NCBI RefSeq assembly: GCF_001045555.1
Contig: NZ_LFBU01000002.1
Location: forward strand, 248,001 to 312,000
DNA from: Marinobacter subterrani
Lineage (GTDB): Bacteria; Pseudomonadota; Gammaproteobacteria; Pseudomonadales; Oleiphilaceae
Direction: 5' to 3'
DNA: 64,000 bases
Part shown: piece after piece, positions 35,883-44,859 of the stretch
Numbering within the stretch: the stretch's first letter is position 1
Layout: every line of letters begins with the position of its first letter
The notes under the pieces: model-generated
The model's database searches: none
What the model saw: the letters and a program-made list of their open reading frames with translations, nothing else
Told to the model about the DNA's origin: nothing
Position numbers and translations under genes: made by a program

Positions 35883-38197
35883 ATCTCAGCACTGAGCCTT
35901 TCCAGAAGGGCGGTTTCCGCCATCGGTTTTGCAAAATAGAAGCCTTGTCCCAGCGGACAGCCGAGGGCTTGAAGCATTCGCCATTGCTCTTCCGTTTCAA
36001 TGCCCTCGGCGAGCGCCTGAATGCCCAGGCTTTCGGCCATCTGCCGTATGGTATTAACCATCTTGACCGCGCTCTGGTTATCGGGCGTGCCAAAAAGAAA
36101 GCTTCGGTCGATTTTCAGGGTGGTTATCGGCAGCGACCGCAGTCGTGCCAGCGACGAGTAGCCCGTGCCAAAGTCATCAATGGCGACTTCGATTTCTGCC
36201 CGACGGAATTCCTGCACAATCCCCTCCATACGCTGGACGTCGCTCATCAGGGAGCCTTCCGTCAACTCGACCTTGAGCGCCGATGGCGGTATGTCGAGTT
36301 GCTTCAGAAAATCGACGATGTCCTGAACCAGCCCTGGCTGCCACAGCTGGCCAATGGCCAGATTGACCGCCATTTGCAGATGAGTGAAGCCCTGCAGGTG
36401 CAATCGTTGGAGTGCTTTCAGGGCTTCTTTCATCACCCAGGTGCCAATGCGAATGATGAGGCTCGTTTCCTCGGCAATGGGTATGAATTCGCCCGGAGAA
36501 ATGTAGCTTCCGTCTGCCTGCGGCCAGCGTATCAAGGCTTCAACCCCGACTGTCCGGGTTGTAGTCAGGTCAATCAGCGGCTGGAATGCCAGCTGGAATT
36601 CACCCATATCCACGGCGGTGCGGAGTCTGTTTTCGATATCAAGCCGGTGCTGCTGTTTTTTGGACAGGTCACAAGAGAAAAATTGGAAGCTGTTACCACC
36701 GACGTTTTTTGCCTGATACATAGCACTGTCTGCGCTGGTCAGAAGCGTCGAGGCATCGCAGGAGTGGACTGGGCAAAGGCTGATGCCGATGCTGGCGCCG
36801 AGATAGTACTCTCGACCCCTGACCACAAAGGGCTGCTCAATGGTCTCCAGTACGCGTTGGGCGACGGCCGACATCACACTCATCAGTTCGGGTAAATCGA
36901 CAGTCGATAAGCAGTCCTGGGCCTCATAGGGGGCGAGAATAATGAATTCGTCACCACCCTGCCGGGCAACCAGGTCAGACTCACGAACGGCATGTGTCAG
37001 GCGCTGTGCAACCTGTATCAAAACCTCGTCACCGGCATCATGGCCCAGCGCGTCATTGATCAGTTTGAAACCATCGAGATCCAGATATAGTAATCCGGCA
37101 GCCGGTGGAAAAGGGCCAGCCAGCCTGAGATGCCGATCAAGTGCCTCCAGCGCCGCAGTTCGGTTGGCCAGGCCCGTAAGGGCATCCCGATAGGCCATAT
37201 CGTGGGCTTTTTTTTCGCTTCTCCGCCGTCGGGATTGCTCACGCAAAGCGCGTATGCCGTGAACGATGTTGTCTACCATACGCTGCAGCAACCTGACTTC
37301 CGCTCCGTCGAAGCGGTCCGCTTCCACGGAGTAAATGGCGAGGCAGGCTTCTGGCTGCTTGTCGCGGATTGTCAGCGGGAATGCGATAACAGACTGCAAA
37401 TGGTGTGATTTTTCCGACTTTTCCGGGATAGCGGCCTCGCCGGGTGATGCCGGAACAATGGACTGGTGTCGTATACCGGTCTGCAGCGCCAGGGCGATGG
37501 GGTCCTGGCCAGCGGTGCTTGTACGAGGGCTGTTTTCAATTTTATTAATATAGTCGCTGGCCCCACCGGCTATTGCCAGAGGCTTGATGCGCCCGCCTCC
37601 GTAGGCTTTCGCCTGGCCAACCCACGCCAGGGCATAGCCACCGTCTTTCGCAAGGCTGTCACAGATGCCGTACAGCATTTCTTTTTCGCTGCGGGCGTGA
37701 ATGACACGCTCATTGCAGGCACTGAACGCCCGAAGGGCCCGGGTTGCGCCTTTTAATGCCGTTTGTGTGTTTTCAGTTTCCAGTTTCTGGAATTCCGAGG
37801 TCCTCCCTAATCGCAGGAGGTTGTGGACTCTCGCCGTGAGCTCAACGCGACGAATCGGCGTTCGGATAACATCTTCCGCAAGGTCACCCAGATAACCGTT
37901 TGCTTTTTTCAGCTCGGATTCCGAGGCAGCCAGTAAAACGGGTTTCAGAGCGGGGGCAGCCCGGGATCGGATCTTGCGTATGTCGGCTTCACAATGAAGG
38001 AGTGTGTTCAAATCAATGATGCACAGGTCAAAGCCGGTCTGGTCAATGGTGCCGGGGTGTGGCGCAATACATGGGTAGCCAACAGAACGGGTGAGGACCC
38101 GGTAGTCGGCGGCCTTGCTTAACATAACCGCAACAACTGGCTGCGCTGTCTGCCACTCAGGCCCTGGAATCAGGAGGGGTGGGTTATTCACGGGCAT
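35879..38197 (-). CDS. Response regulator-like REC-GAF-GGDEF-EAL protein
   Basis: About 772 residues from ATG 38197; a GTG at 38230 is possible. The N-terminal receiver-like domain is weak, with its end recognisable from DLAEDVIRTPIRRVELTARV. A GAF domain (about 145-330), GGDEF (about 340-500; GGDEF intact with I-site RESD five residues before) and EAL (about 510-765) follow. All EAL catalytic motifs are present: GVEALIRW, NLAIG, ELTEGSL, AIDDFGTGYSSL, LKIDRSF and ALAEGIET. It could both make and degrade c-di-GMP. Its start lies inside the kaiC-like gene, so the two are translationally coupled. Confidence 0.9.
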   Translation of the reverse strand: MPVNNPPLLIPGPEWQTAQPVVAVMLSKAADYRVLTRSVGYPCIAPHPGTIDQTGFDLCIIDLNTLLHCEADIRKIRSRAAPALKPVLLAASESELKKANGYLGDLAEDVIRTPIRRVELTARVHNLLRLGRTSEFQKLETENTQTALKGATRALRAFSACNERVIHARSEKEMLYGICDSLAKDGGYALAWVGQAKAYGGGRIKPLAIAGGASDYINKIENSPRTSTAGQDPIALALQTGIRHQSIVPASPGEAAIPEKSEKSHHLQSVIAFPLTIRDKQPEACLAIYSVEADRFDGAEVRLLQRMVDNIVHGIRALREQSRRRRSEKKAHDMAYRDALTGLANRTAALEALDRHLRLAGPFPPAAGLLYLDLDGFKLINDALGHDAGDEVLIQVAQRLTHAVRESDLVARQGGDEFIILAPYEAQDCLSTVDLPELMSVMSAVAQRVLETIEQPFVVRGREYYLGASIGISLCPVHSCDASTLLTSADSAMYQAKNVGGNSFQFFSCDLSKKQQHRLDIENRLRTAVDMGEFQLAFQPLIDLTTTRTVGVEALIRWPQADGSYISPGEFIPIAEETSLIIRIGTWVMKEALKALQRLHLQGFTHLQMAVNLAIGQLWQPGLVQDIVDFLKQLDIPPSALKVELTEGSLMSDVQRMEGIVQEFRRAEIEVAIDDFGTGYSSLARLRSLPITTLKIDRSFLFGTPDNQSAVKMVNTIRQMAESLGIQALAEGIETEEQWRMLQALGCPLGQGFYFAKPMAETALLERLSAEI

Positions 38198-39647
38198 CCC
38201 CAATCTTAGTATCAGGTTCGGGTTCGCCACGAAGAATGCCCCTGAGCCCCTTCAACTCCTCACCAACCTTGATGCCATGCGGCGTAATATCAAGCTCGCG
38301 CAGACTTTTTTCGAAATCACCGGTGCGCTTTTTCAGTACACCAATGGTTTTATGGATCTCACCGGCCCTCTCCATGTACCGAAGCAGGATTATGGTGTCC
38401 GCAAGATAGCTGACGCCCATTTCGGTCGTTTTCACGTCCCCACCGGTGATAGTCTCTACCTCGTTCAGCAGAATTACCGTCACGCCCATATTGACCAGAT
38501 AGCGGCACAAAGCATGCAGCCTTCGGGTAACGCTATCGCCGCCGATGGAGAGTTTATAGCCAGCCAGGCTGTCAATCATGATGAGACGGGTGCCGCGTTG
38601 CTCGACTTCTTCCCGGACCATGGCAGCGAATTCGTCGGCGGAATAGTGCAAAGGTTCAATGGCCTCGATGGCAAAGGTCCCTGACTCCATGAGTTTCGAC
38701 AGCGGCATATTGATACCTTCCACTCGGGAAATCAGGGTGCTGGTCAGTTCCTCGAAGGTATAAACCACCGTTCGCTTACCCTCTTCACAGGCGGTTTTCA
38801 TAAACTGGATGCCAAGGGACGTTTTACCCACCCCCGTGGGGCCCGAAAGAATGGTGACGGTGCCACGACTAAGCCCACCCTTGAGCTGCCTGTCCAGCTC
38901 GGGAATGCCCGATGGCATGTCCTCCTGGTCAAACCTGGTGCCATGGTCGCCCGGTTCCAGGCGTGGAAAACAGTCCATGCCGCCAGACCCGAGGCGGATG
39001 CTGTGTTGGCCCGAAGCGAAGTCGGAGCCCCGGAACTTTGTTACTTCGAGTGAGCGCCGGCTGTCTTTATGCTCCAGTTCGATCACACCATCCGCGAGAA
39101 AGCCCAGTTCTTCGCTGTCTTTGCCTGAATTGGCATCTTCGGCGGCGCAAATTACCGTTGCGCCCTGGCCAGTCAGGTAGCGCAACAGTGTGATCACCTG
39201 TTTTCGGTACTGATAAGCGTCCGGTGAAAAATAATGCAGGTATGTGAGCGAATCGATAAAGATCCGCTGCGGGCGGATGGCCTCGAAGGCCTTGCGAATT
39301 TTCTTGGGCAGCCCGGGGTCCTCAACGTCCGCTGGCGACATGATGCTGTAGGGTTCTGCATCATCAATGCCCACGTCTGAGGGAGATAAATCTACGATGC
39401 TGACTGTATCGAGCTTGAAACCCTGCCGGCTGGCATCAACCCGTAGCTGCTGCTCATCTTCGCCCATGCTGACAAACAGGCTCCGGGTGTCGGGGTCTGC
39501 GGTCAGAAAGTGCAGCCCAAGGGTTGTTTTCCCGGATCCGGGGCCCCCGCGCACGATATAACTGCGCTGTTTCAGAAGGCCGCCATCCAGGACCCGGTCG
39601 AGGCCAGCAATCCCAGTGGTAAGCCTGTCGTTCTTTAGGTTGGTCAT
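38184..39647 (-). CDS. Two-domain KaiC-like RecA-fold ATPase
   Basis: A 487-residue KaiC-family ATPase with tandem RecA domains. Walker A motifs are GGPGSGKT (34-41) and SGPTGVGKT (268-276). Catalytic Glu pairs or equivalents lie at MGEDE (61-65) and FEE (298-300). The C-terminal half aligns well with KaiC CII: ITGGDVKTTEMGVSYLADTI against KaiC's SHISTITDTIILL. By that alignment the KaiC phosphosites Ser431/Thr432 correspond to Ser413 and Tyr414. No kaiA or kaiB is nearby. Overlap with the REC-GGDEF-EAL gene suggests that the ATPase regulates it. The start follows GGAAG. Confidence 0.9.
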   Translation of the reverse strand: MTNLKNDRLTTGIAGLDRVLDGGLLKQRSYIVRGGPGSGKTTLGLHFLTADPDTRSLFVSMGEDEQQLRVDASRQGFKLDTVSIVDLSPSDVGIDDAEPYSIMSPADVEDPGLPKKIRKAFEAIRPQRIFIDSLTYLHYFSPDAYQYRKQVITLLRYLTGQGATVICAAEDANSGKDSEELGFLADGVIELEHKDSRRSLEVTKFRGSDFASGQHSIRLGSGGMDCFPRLEPGDHGTRFDQEDMPSGIPELDRQLKGGLSRGTVTILSGPTGVGKTSLGIQFMKTACEEGKRTVVYTFEELTSTLISRVEGINMPLSKLMESGTFAIEAIEPLHYSADEFAAMVREEVEQRGTRLIMIDSLAGYKLSIGGDSVTRRLHALCRYLVNMGVTVILLNEVETITGGDVKTTEMGVSYLADTIILLRYMERAGEIHKTIGVLKKRTGDFEKSLRELDITPHGIKVGEELKGLRGILRGEPEPDTKIGDARE

Positions 39648-40299
39648 ATGACTGACTTCCGTTAGCGGTGCCTGAACTTTTCGAAAGTGCGTTGAAGATC
39701 ACCACCCAGGCGCCCTATCAGGACAAGGCCAAAGGTCGAGACAAGCTTTTTCCTCGCAGGCATATTGAGTAATGAGTTTTTTAATATAAGCATAATGACT
39801 TCCTTTGCTTATTTGTTCCTTCAAGAGCGCACGATTTAGTCCGGATGTCAGCTTTATTGGATCGTTGAAGCTGAAAATACCAAGGTCGTAAACGTATAAA
39901 TAAACCATTAAGGTTATAGATTCGGGAAATTTATGTCCAATGTTGGGGTGGATTTGGAATTAAATGTGCTATTAAAGAAAAATAAGTGTTTATATATGTT
40001 TTGAGTGCTTTTTATAGTTAAACCTTCAAATGTAGGTATTGTAAATACACGGGTATAGATGACTTTCGCCGGTATTGGGTTGGACCAGCAATACTAAGAC
40101 AGACTTCATGGGGTTTGCGTTTTTTTGCAGAGTTTTCAGGGGCGTTCAAACTGAAAAGTCAGCTAAATGTGAAATTGTACGTATTAAATATAAAAGACAA
40201 ATATCCGCTAACCTGAAAACTCACAACTCACAACTCACAACTCACAACTCACAACTCACAACTCACAACTCATCGGCTTGACGACAGGAATTTTGGGAT
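39648..40299. other. AT-rich intergenic region between divergent kaiC-like and GAF-EAL genes
   Basis: 650 bp, clearly more AT-rich than the flanks, particularly 39760-40210. It must hold the promoters of both divergent genes. It contains the heptanucleotide repeat at 40218-40273. Short open frames here (e.g. 39699-39908 minus) lack ribosome sites and are not supported. No phage or IS remnant was recognised. Confidence 0.55.
40218..40273 (+). repeat. Heptanucleotide tandem repeat (AACTCAC)n in a leader
   Basis: Seven perfect copies of AACTCAC (40218-40266) followed by one variant AACTCAT (to 40273). It ends 26 bp before the ATG of the GAF-EAL gene and upstream of its ACAGGA ribosome site. A unit length of seven would change spacing rather than frame if copy number slipped. 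Confidence 0.9.
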
Positions 40300-41571
40300 A
40301 TGTCATCGAAAAGCGAGGAGCTCCAAAATCACAACGGCCAGAAAGCAGCTTCTATCGGACAAGCTATCCTTTCCACGGCGACTATTAATTCGGGTACGAC
40401 CAGACTGTTGCTGACACGTCTGCTTGAAGCTGTTCGCATCCATATGGGAATGGAGGTTGGTTTCATTTCCAGGTTTTCTAGTGGCCGCCGAGAGTTTCTG
40501 TATGTCAGCAGTGATGGACGGCAACAGGCACCAGCCACGGGCGCCAGCGCTCCCCTTGAAGAGTCTGCCTGTATCCGGGTTGTGACGAACCAGGCACCCA
40601 ATCTTGTTCGGGATGCCCAAGTGCATCCCTCTTTAAGGGATCTGCCTGCTATCGAAGCGCTGGGGGTCAGATCTCATGCGAGCGTTCCTATCCCTGGCGA
40701 AAACGATGATACTTTCGGGACCCTGTGCTGCTATTCGTGTGATTACAAAGAGCAGCTGGACGAACGCGATATCGGCTTTATGTCTGCTATGGCTGACTTG
40801 ATAGGTACGGCACTACAAGAAGAACAACGAGCTCTTGATGACATCTCTTGCCGCCGTAAATATATCCGTGACGTCCTCAAGTCCGGCGGGCTCCAGATGG
40901 CCTGGCAACCTGTCGTGGATTCGACCACAGGCGACCTTGTCGCAGTCGAGTCACTCGCCCGATTTCAGACCGATCCATATCGGCCACCCAACGAGTGGTT
41001 CGACGAGGGGGTTGAACTTGGAATTGCAACTGAGTTGGAAAAAAGTGCCTTTGCCAAGGGCATGGCTATCAGGGAACATCTACCCCCGGATGTTTATGTG
41101 GGCTGCAACCTTTCCGGCACCACCTTTCTCGAACCGGCGTTTCAGGATTTCCTGAGACAACAGGCACTTGAACAAATCGTGCTGGAGATCACGGAGCACG
41201 ATGCCATCGCGGATTACGGAGAATTGGCTTCCGCCCTGTCAGAGTTTCGTAATCGGGGTTTGCAGTTGGCCATCGACGATTTTGGAGCCGGCTATGCCAG
41301 TTTTCGGCATATTGTGGAGCTGAACCCCGACATTATTAAGCTGGACATATCGCTGGTGCGTAACATCGACCGAAGCCCTACTATTCAATCAGTAGTGAGG
41401 GCATTGGTCGGGTTTGCCAACGAGCGGGGAGCCAGCCTCCTGGCCGAGGGCGTCGAGACCCGGGCCGAGCTCGATATGCTCAGAGCTCTCGGCATCAGGC
41501 GGGTACAGGGCTATCTTTTTTACAAACCAATGCCCCAAGCGCAGCTTTTGGATCTCTTTCGTTCCACGTGA
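40300..41571 (+). CDS. GAF-EAL c-di-GMP phosphodiesterase-like protein
   Basis: A 423-residue soluble protein. A GAF domain (about 35-175; FGTLCCYSCDYKEQLDERD) precedes an EAL domain (about 190-420). Key EAL residues are intact: AVESLARF, CNLSGTTF, LEITEHDAI, AIDDFGAGYASF, IKLDISLVRNID and LLAEGVET. It is therefore expected to hydrolyse c-di-GMP. It starts at ATG 40300 behind ACAGGA. It is divergent from the kaiC-like gene and the last gene before the right island repeat. Lower GC than the backbone. Confidence 0.9.
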   Translation: MSSKSEELQNHNGQKAASIGQAILSTATINSGTTRLLLTRLLEAVRIHMGMEVGFISRFSSGRREFLYVSSDGRQQAPATGASAPLEESACIRVVTNQAPNLVRDAQVHPSLRDLPAIEALGVRSHASVPIPGENDDTFGTLCCYSCDYKEQLDERDIGFMSAMADLIGTALQEEQRALDDISCRRKYIRDVLKSGGLQMAWQPVVDSTTGDLVAVESLARFQTDPYRPPNEWFDEGVELGIATELEKSAFAKGMAIREHLPPDVYVGCNLSGTTFLEPAFQDFLRQQALEQIVLEITEHDAIADYGELASALSEFRNRGLQLAIDDFGAGYASFRHIVELNPDIIKLDISLVRNIDRSPTIQSVVRALVGFANERGASLLAEGVETRAELDMLRALGIRRVQGYLFYKPMPQAQLLDLFRST

Positions 41572-41640
41572 GTTCGCTTTCAGCAGAGCGCTATGGTGGC
41601 ATCTCATCGAAAGCCGGACTCAATGTCCGCAACCGGACAT

Positions 41641-41689
41641 GGCAACCCGATCAGAAGAACTGATCCGGCAGCCAGGTGGCGATTTCCGG
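41641..41689 (-). repeat. Right direct repeat: native 3' end of dctM
   Basis: 49 bp covering the last codons and stop of dctM (FPEIATWLPDQFF) and about ten bases beyond. It matches 31827-31875 at 46/49 positions in direct orientation. Just outside, on the island side, ATGTCC and GGACAT (41625-41640) form a small hairpin. Confidence 0.8.
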
Positions 41690-42961
41690 GAAAATCATGA
41701 TGATGGCGATGGCCAGGATCTCGATCAGCACGAACGGAATCACCGAAGTGTAGATGTCCTTCATGGTAATGCCCGGCGGCACCACACCCTTGAGGTAGAA
41801 CAGGTTGAAGCCGAAGGGCGGGGTCTTGTAGCCGATCTCCATGTTGATCACGAACAGGATACCGAACCAGATCGGGTCGAACCCCAGTTTCTCGACGATC
41901 GGCATGAACACAGGCAGGGTGATCAGCATGATGCCCACCGGGTCCAGCACCATGGCCAGGAAGAATATGATCACCATCATGGCAATGATGATGCCCCAGG
42001 GCCCACCGGGAATGTGCTGCATCATTCCCTCGATCAGCTCCTGGGCACCCATGCTTTGGTAGGCAGCGCTGAAGGCGTGGGCGGCAAACAGGATCCACAT
42101 GATCATGCCGGTGATCTTGAAGGTGCGGATGGCAGCTTCCTGCATCACCGACCACTTGAATTCACCGTAGACGGCGGCCGATATCAGCGCGCCCAGCACG
42201 CCCATGGCAGCCGCTTCGGTGGGCGTGGTAATGCCGCCGATGATCGATCCCAGCACCATCACCACTACCCCGATGGGCAGCAACACCGCCCGCAGGGCAC
42301 GCAGTTTTTCCGGCCAGGTGCCCCGGTCTTCCTTTGGCAGTGCCGGAGCCAGGTGCGGCTGGAGTGTGGCGCGAACGATGATGTAGATAAAGGTAAGCAC
42401 CATCAGTAGCACACCCGGCAAGATGCCGGCGGCGAACATCTGGCCCACGGATACACCGGTAATCAGGGCATAGAGAATCATCAGGATGCTGGGCGGGATC
42501 AGGATGCCCCAGCCGCCCCCGGTGTTGATCACGCCAAGGGCCATCTTGCGGTCGTAGCCTCGCTCCAGCATGGACGGCAGGGCGATGGTGCCCATGGCTA
42601 CCACGGCGGCACCGCTGATACCCACCATGGCGGCAAATACCGCGCAGATGGCGAGCGTACCCAGGGCCAGGCCGCCCCGGACGCCACCAAACCACAGGTG
42701 CATCATGCGATAGAGATCCTTGGCGACGCCGGTTCGCTCCAGAATCATGGCCATGAACACGAACAGGGGGATGGCCACCAGGGTAAAGCTGCCCATGGTG
42801 CCCCAGATCTGCGAGACCACCATGAAAAAGGAACCGAAGCCCCAGGTGAAGTACAGGAAGACCACCGACACGCCCCCGAGTACAAAAGCCAGGGGCAGGC
42901 CAAGGAGCAGGAAAAACAGCAGTGAGCCGAAGAACAGCAGGGTCAGTATCTCAATGCTCAC
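41651..42961 (-). CDS. dctM: TRAP transporter large permease (DctM family)
   Basis: A 436-residue inner-membrane protein with about twelve helices. It forms the translocation channel for a carboxylate-type solute using the sodium gradient. DctM hallmarks include the early LGLPLAFVLGG motif, AVFAAMVGISGAAVVAMGTI, and GVINTGGGWGILIPPSILMI. It overlaps dctQ in an ATGA junction. Its 3' end is the sequence duplicated at 31827-31875. The DctMQP set lies next to acyl-CoA synthetase genes, so its solute is probably an organic acid fed into that pathway (inference). Confidence 0.93.
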   Translation of the reverse strand: MSIEILTLLFFGSLLFFLLLGLPLAFVLGGVSVVFLYFTWGFGSFFMVVSQIWGTMGSFTLVAIPLFVFMAMILERTGVAKDLYRMMHLWFGGVRGGLALGTLAICAVFAAMVGISGAAVVAMGTIALPSMLERGYDRKMALGVINTGGGWGILIPPSILMILYALITGVSVGQMFAAGILPGVLLMVLTFIYIIVRATLQPHLAPALPKEDRGTWPEKLRALRAVLLPIGVVVMVLGSIIGGITTPTEAAAMGVLGALISAAVYGEFKWSVMQEAAIRTFKITGMIMWILFAAHAFSAAYQSMGAQELIEGMMQHIPGGPWGIIIAMMVIIFFLAMVLDPVGIMLITLPVFMPIVEKLGFDPIWFGILFVINMEIGYKTPPFGFNLFYLKGVVPPGITMKDIYTSVIPFVLIEILAIAIIMIFPEIATWLPDQFF

Positions 42962-43503
42962 AGGTGCGCTCCTTCAGACTCTTCCTGTTCTGGCTGGTAA
43001 TAATCCAGGTTGAAAGCGATGGCGATGTCTTCCAGCAGTTTCACCAGGCCCTGTAACACCAGCAGGCCGGTACCGATCGGAATGGCCAGTTTGACGGGCC
43101 AGATTGGCGGATTCCAGGCGGAATAGGAGGTTTCCCAACCGGCAATGGATTCGCTGGCCACATCAATGCCGAACCAGAGCAGTGCCAGGGTAAAGATGAA
43201 AAAAATCACCGAAGTGGCGATGTCGAGGGCGGCACGTTTTCTGGGCGCCAGGTGGGCGTGCAGCAGATCGACGTTCACATGCCCACGATGGGCAAGAATG
43301 TAGCCGCCGGACATAACGGCATAGATGCCAAAAAGCATCTGGGAGAGTTCGTTGGTCCAGACAGTGGGTGACTCAAACAGATACCGCAGGCCAACCTCCA
43401 GCAGCAGGAAGCCGAACATGGCAAACACCAGCAGCGCAATCCCGCGCCCGATAAAATCATTGAGACGGGTGACCCCTCTCATGAATGCTGCAAGCACACT
43501 CAT
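42958..43503 (-). CDS. dctQ: TRAP transporter small permease (DctQ family)
   Basis: 181 residues from ATG 43503 behind GGAG. Four helices with the DctQ features TNELSQMLFGIYAVMSGGYI and AHRGHVNVDLL. It pairs with DctM as the membrane unit. An in-frame TTG five codons upstream is less likely. A 66-bp gap with a ribosome-stalling GC hairpin separates it from dctP. Confidence 0.9.
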   Translation of the reverse strand: MSVLAAFMRGVTRLNDFIGRGIALLVFAMFGFLLLEVGLRYLFESPTVWTNELSQMLFGIYAVMSGGYILAHRGHVNVDLLHAHLAPRKRAALDIATSVIFFIFTLALLWFGIDVASESIAGWETSYSAWNPPIWPVKLAIPIGTGLLVLQGLVKLLEDIAIAFNLDYYQPEQEESEGAHL

Positions 43504-43584
43504 GACACGCTCCGGCAAATCGTTGGTTTTCAGAGGAGAAAAAGCCGGGGCGTGCCCCGGCTCGGTTTCAGCACTTCAGGGTTA

Positions 43585-44631
43585 TTACAGGTAGCCCAGG
43601 TCGGCCAGGAAACCTTTCAGCATTTCCAGTGCCTTTTCGGCCTTTTCACTGCGCTTGCCCTCTTCATCCCACAACTGCTGGGCAACCTGGGCAAGCTTCT
43701 GCTGAACGTCCTGGGGCAGGGTGTTCACCTGGACGCCATATTCGGCCTGGGCCTTTGCCAGGGCAATCTGTTCCTTGTACTGGTACTCGTTGGTGCGCAC
43801 CCAGAACTGCTCGTCCAGGGCGTCCTTGACGATCTTCTGCATGTCTTTCGGCAGTTTATCAAGCGCCTTCTGGCTGACGATGATCACGTCGGTTCCTGCG
43901 ATGTTGAGCGCAGGTTTGACGTGGTACTTGGCCACTTCATAAAGACCCATGCTGAATGCGCCCTGGGACGCGCCCCAGTGGGCACCGTCGACAATGCCGG
44001 AGTCCAGTGCCGAGTACAGCTCACTGCCCGGGATGTAGGACGCAGCCGCGCCGGCTTCGGTCAGGAAGGTCTGCAGGGCGCCGGAGGAACGGATCTTCAG
44101 ACTGGTGAAGTCTTCCCAGCTGTTGATCGGCTTCTTGACCACCATTTCGGTGGGATAGACCTTGTCGGTCGCCCAGTACACACCGTATTCGGCCGCCTCT
44201 TCCCGGAGCATTTCTTCAAAGCCCATGTTCTTGTGGAAATAGGCCGCTTCCCAGACATTCCGAAAGGCGAACGGCAGTCCGGAAGCGATACCGGCCAGGG
44301 AAATCTTGTCCTGGGCATAGGAGGGCGAAATCGTACCCATTTCCAGAATGCCGCGGCTGACGGCATCAAAGGTATCCTTGGCCTTGAACAGGGCGCCGGC
44401 CTCAAACAGCTGAAGCTTCAGGCGGCCATCGGTGCGCTCTTCCAGCACCCGCTTAAGACGGCCGAGGCTGTCAGTGTAGGAGCTGCTGGAGCCGGGCCAG
44501 TGGGACTGGACCTTCCAGGTGAAGGTTTCCTGGGCGGCAGCAGGTGCGGCGACCAGGGTGGCCGATAGGCCAAGAGTCAGTGCCGAGGCAAAGACGGTCA
44601 GTTTTCTTCGGGCGTTGGTAAGCAGAGTCAT
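43585..44631 (-). CDS. dctP: TRAP transporter solute-binding protein (DctP family)
   Basis: A 348-residue periplasmic protein with a signal peptide ending near AAPAAAQ-ETF. Binding-fold motifs include WKVQSHWPGSSSSYTDSLGR, a middle LKIRSSGALQTFLTEAG, where the conserved Arg that salt-bridges a carboxylate usually sits, and GIVDGAHWGASQG. It captures an organic acid and delivers it to DctQM. First gene of the operon; its 5' region (44632-44859) is AT-rich and contains the promoter. The ligand cannot be read. Confidence 0.92.
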   Translation of the reverse strand: MTLLTNARRKLTVFASALTLGLSATLVAAPAAAQETFTWKVQSHWPGSSSSYTDSLGRLKRVLEERTDGRLKLQLFEAGALFKAKDTFDAVSRGILEMGTISPSYAQDKISLAGIASGLPFAFRNVWEAAYFHKNMGFEEMLREEAAEYGVYWATDKVYPTEMVVKKPINSWEDFTSLKIRSSGALQTFLTEAGAAASYIPGSELYSALDSGIVDGAHWGASQGAFSMGLYEVAKYHVKPALNIAGTDVIIVSQKALDKLPKDMQKIVKDALDEQFWVRTNEYQYKEQIALAKAQAEYGVQVNTLPQDVQQKLAQVAQQLWDEEGKRSEKAEKALEMLKGFLADLGYL

Positions 44632-44859
44632 GATCTGGCCTCATTCGTTGTTATATTTGTGCATTAATGACTTTTTGTTTATGACCAATGGGTCTTTTTG
44701 AGTTTCACTCTGCAGAACTATTGACTGCATGGTGAATTAAAGTTCTCTGAATCTAACACAAGTCTCGGCTTTTGCAATAGGATGTTGGGCTCTGATTTAT
44801 TACAGAATGTTTGGAAGGATAGTTCACTCCTGCCGGTTCAGCCGACTCATAGCCGGCCC

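Noticed and set aside
39699..39908. A 69-codon frame upstream of the kaiC-like gene as a possible KaiB or small regulator
   Set aside because: It has no thioredoxin-like KaiB features, no ribosome site and an odd composition.
40218..40273. The AACTCAC array as a CRISPR or iteron origin
   Set aside because: Units are 7 bp with no spacers, no cas genes are nearby, and no replication protein is present.
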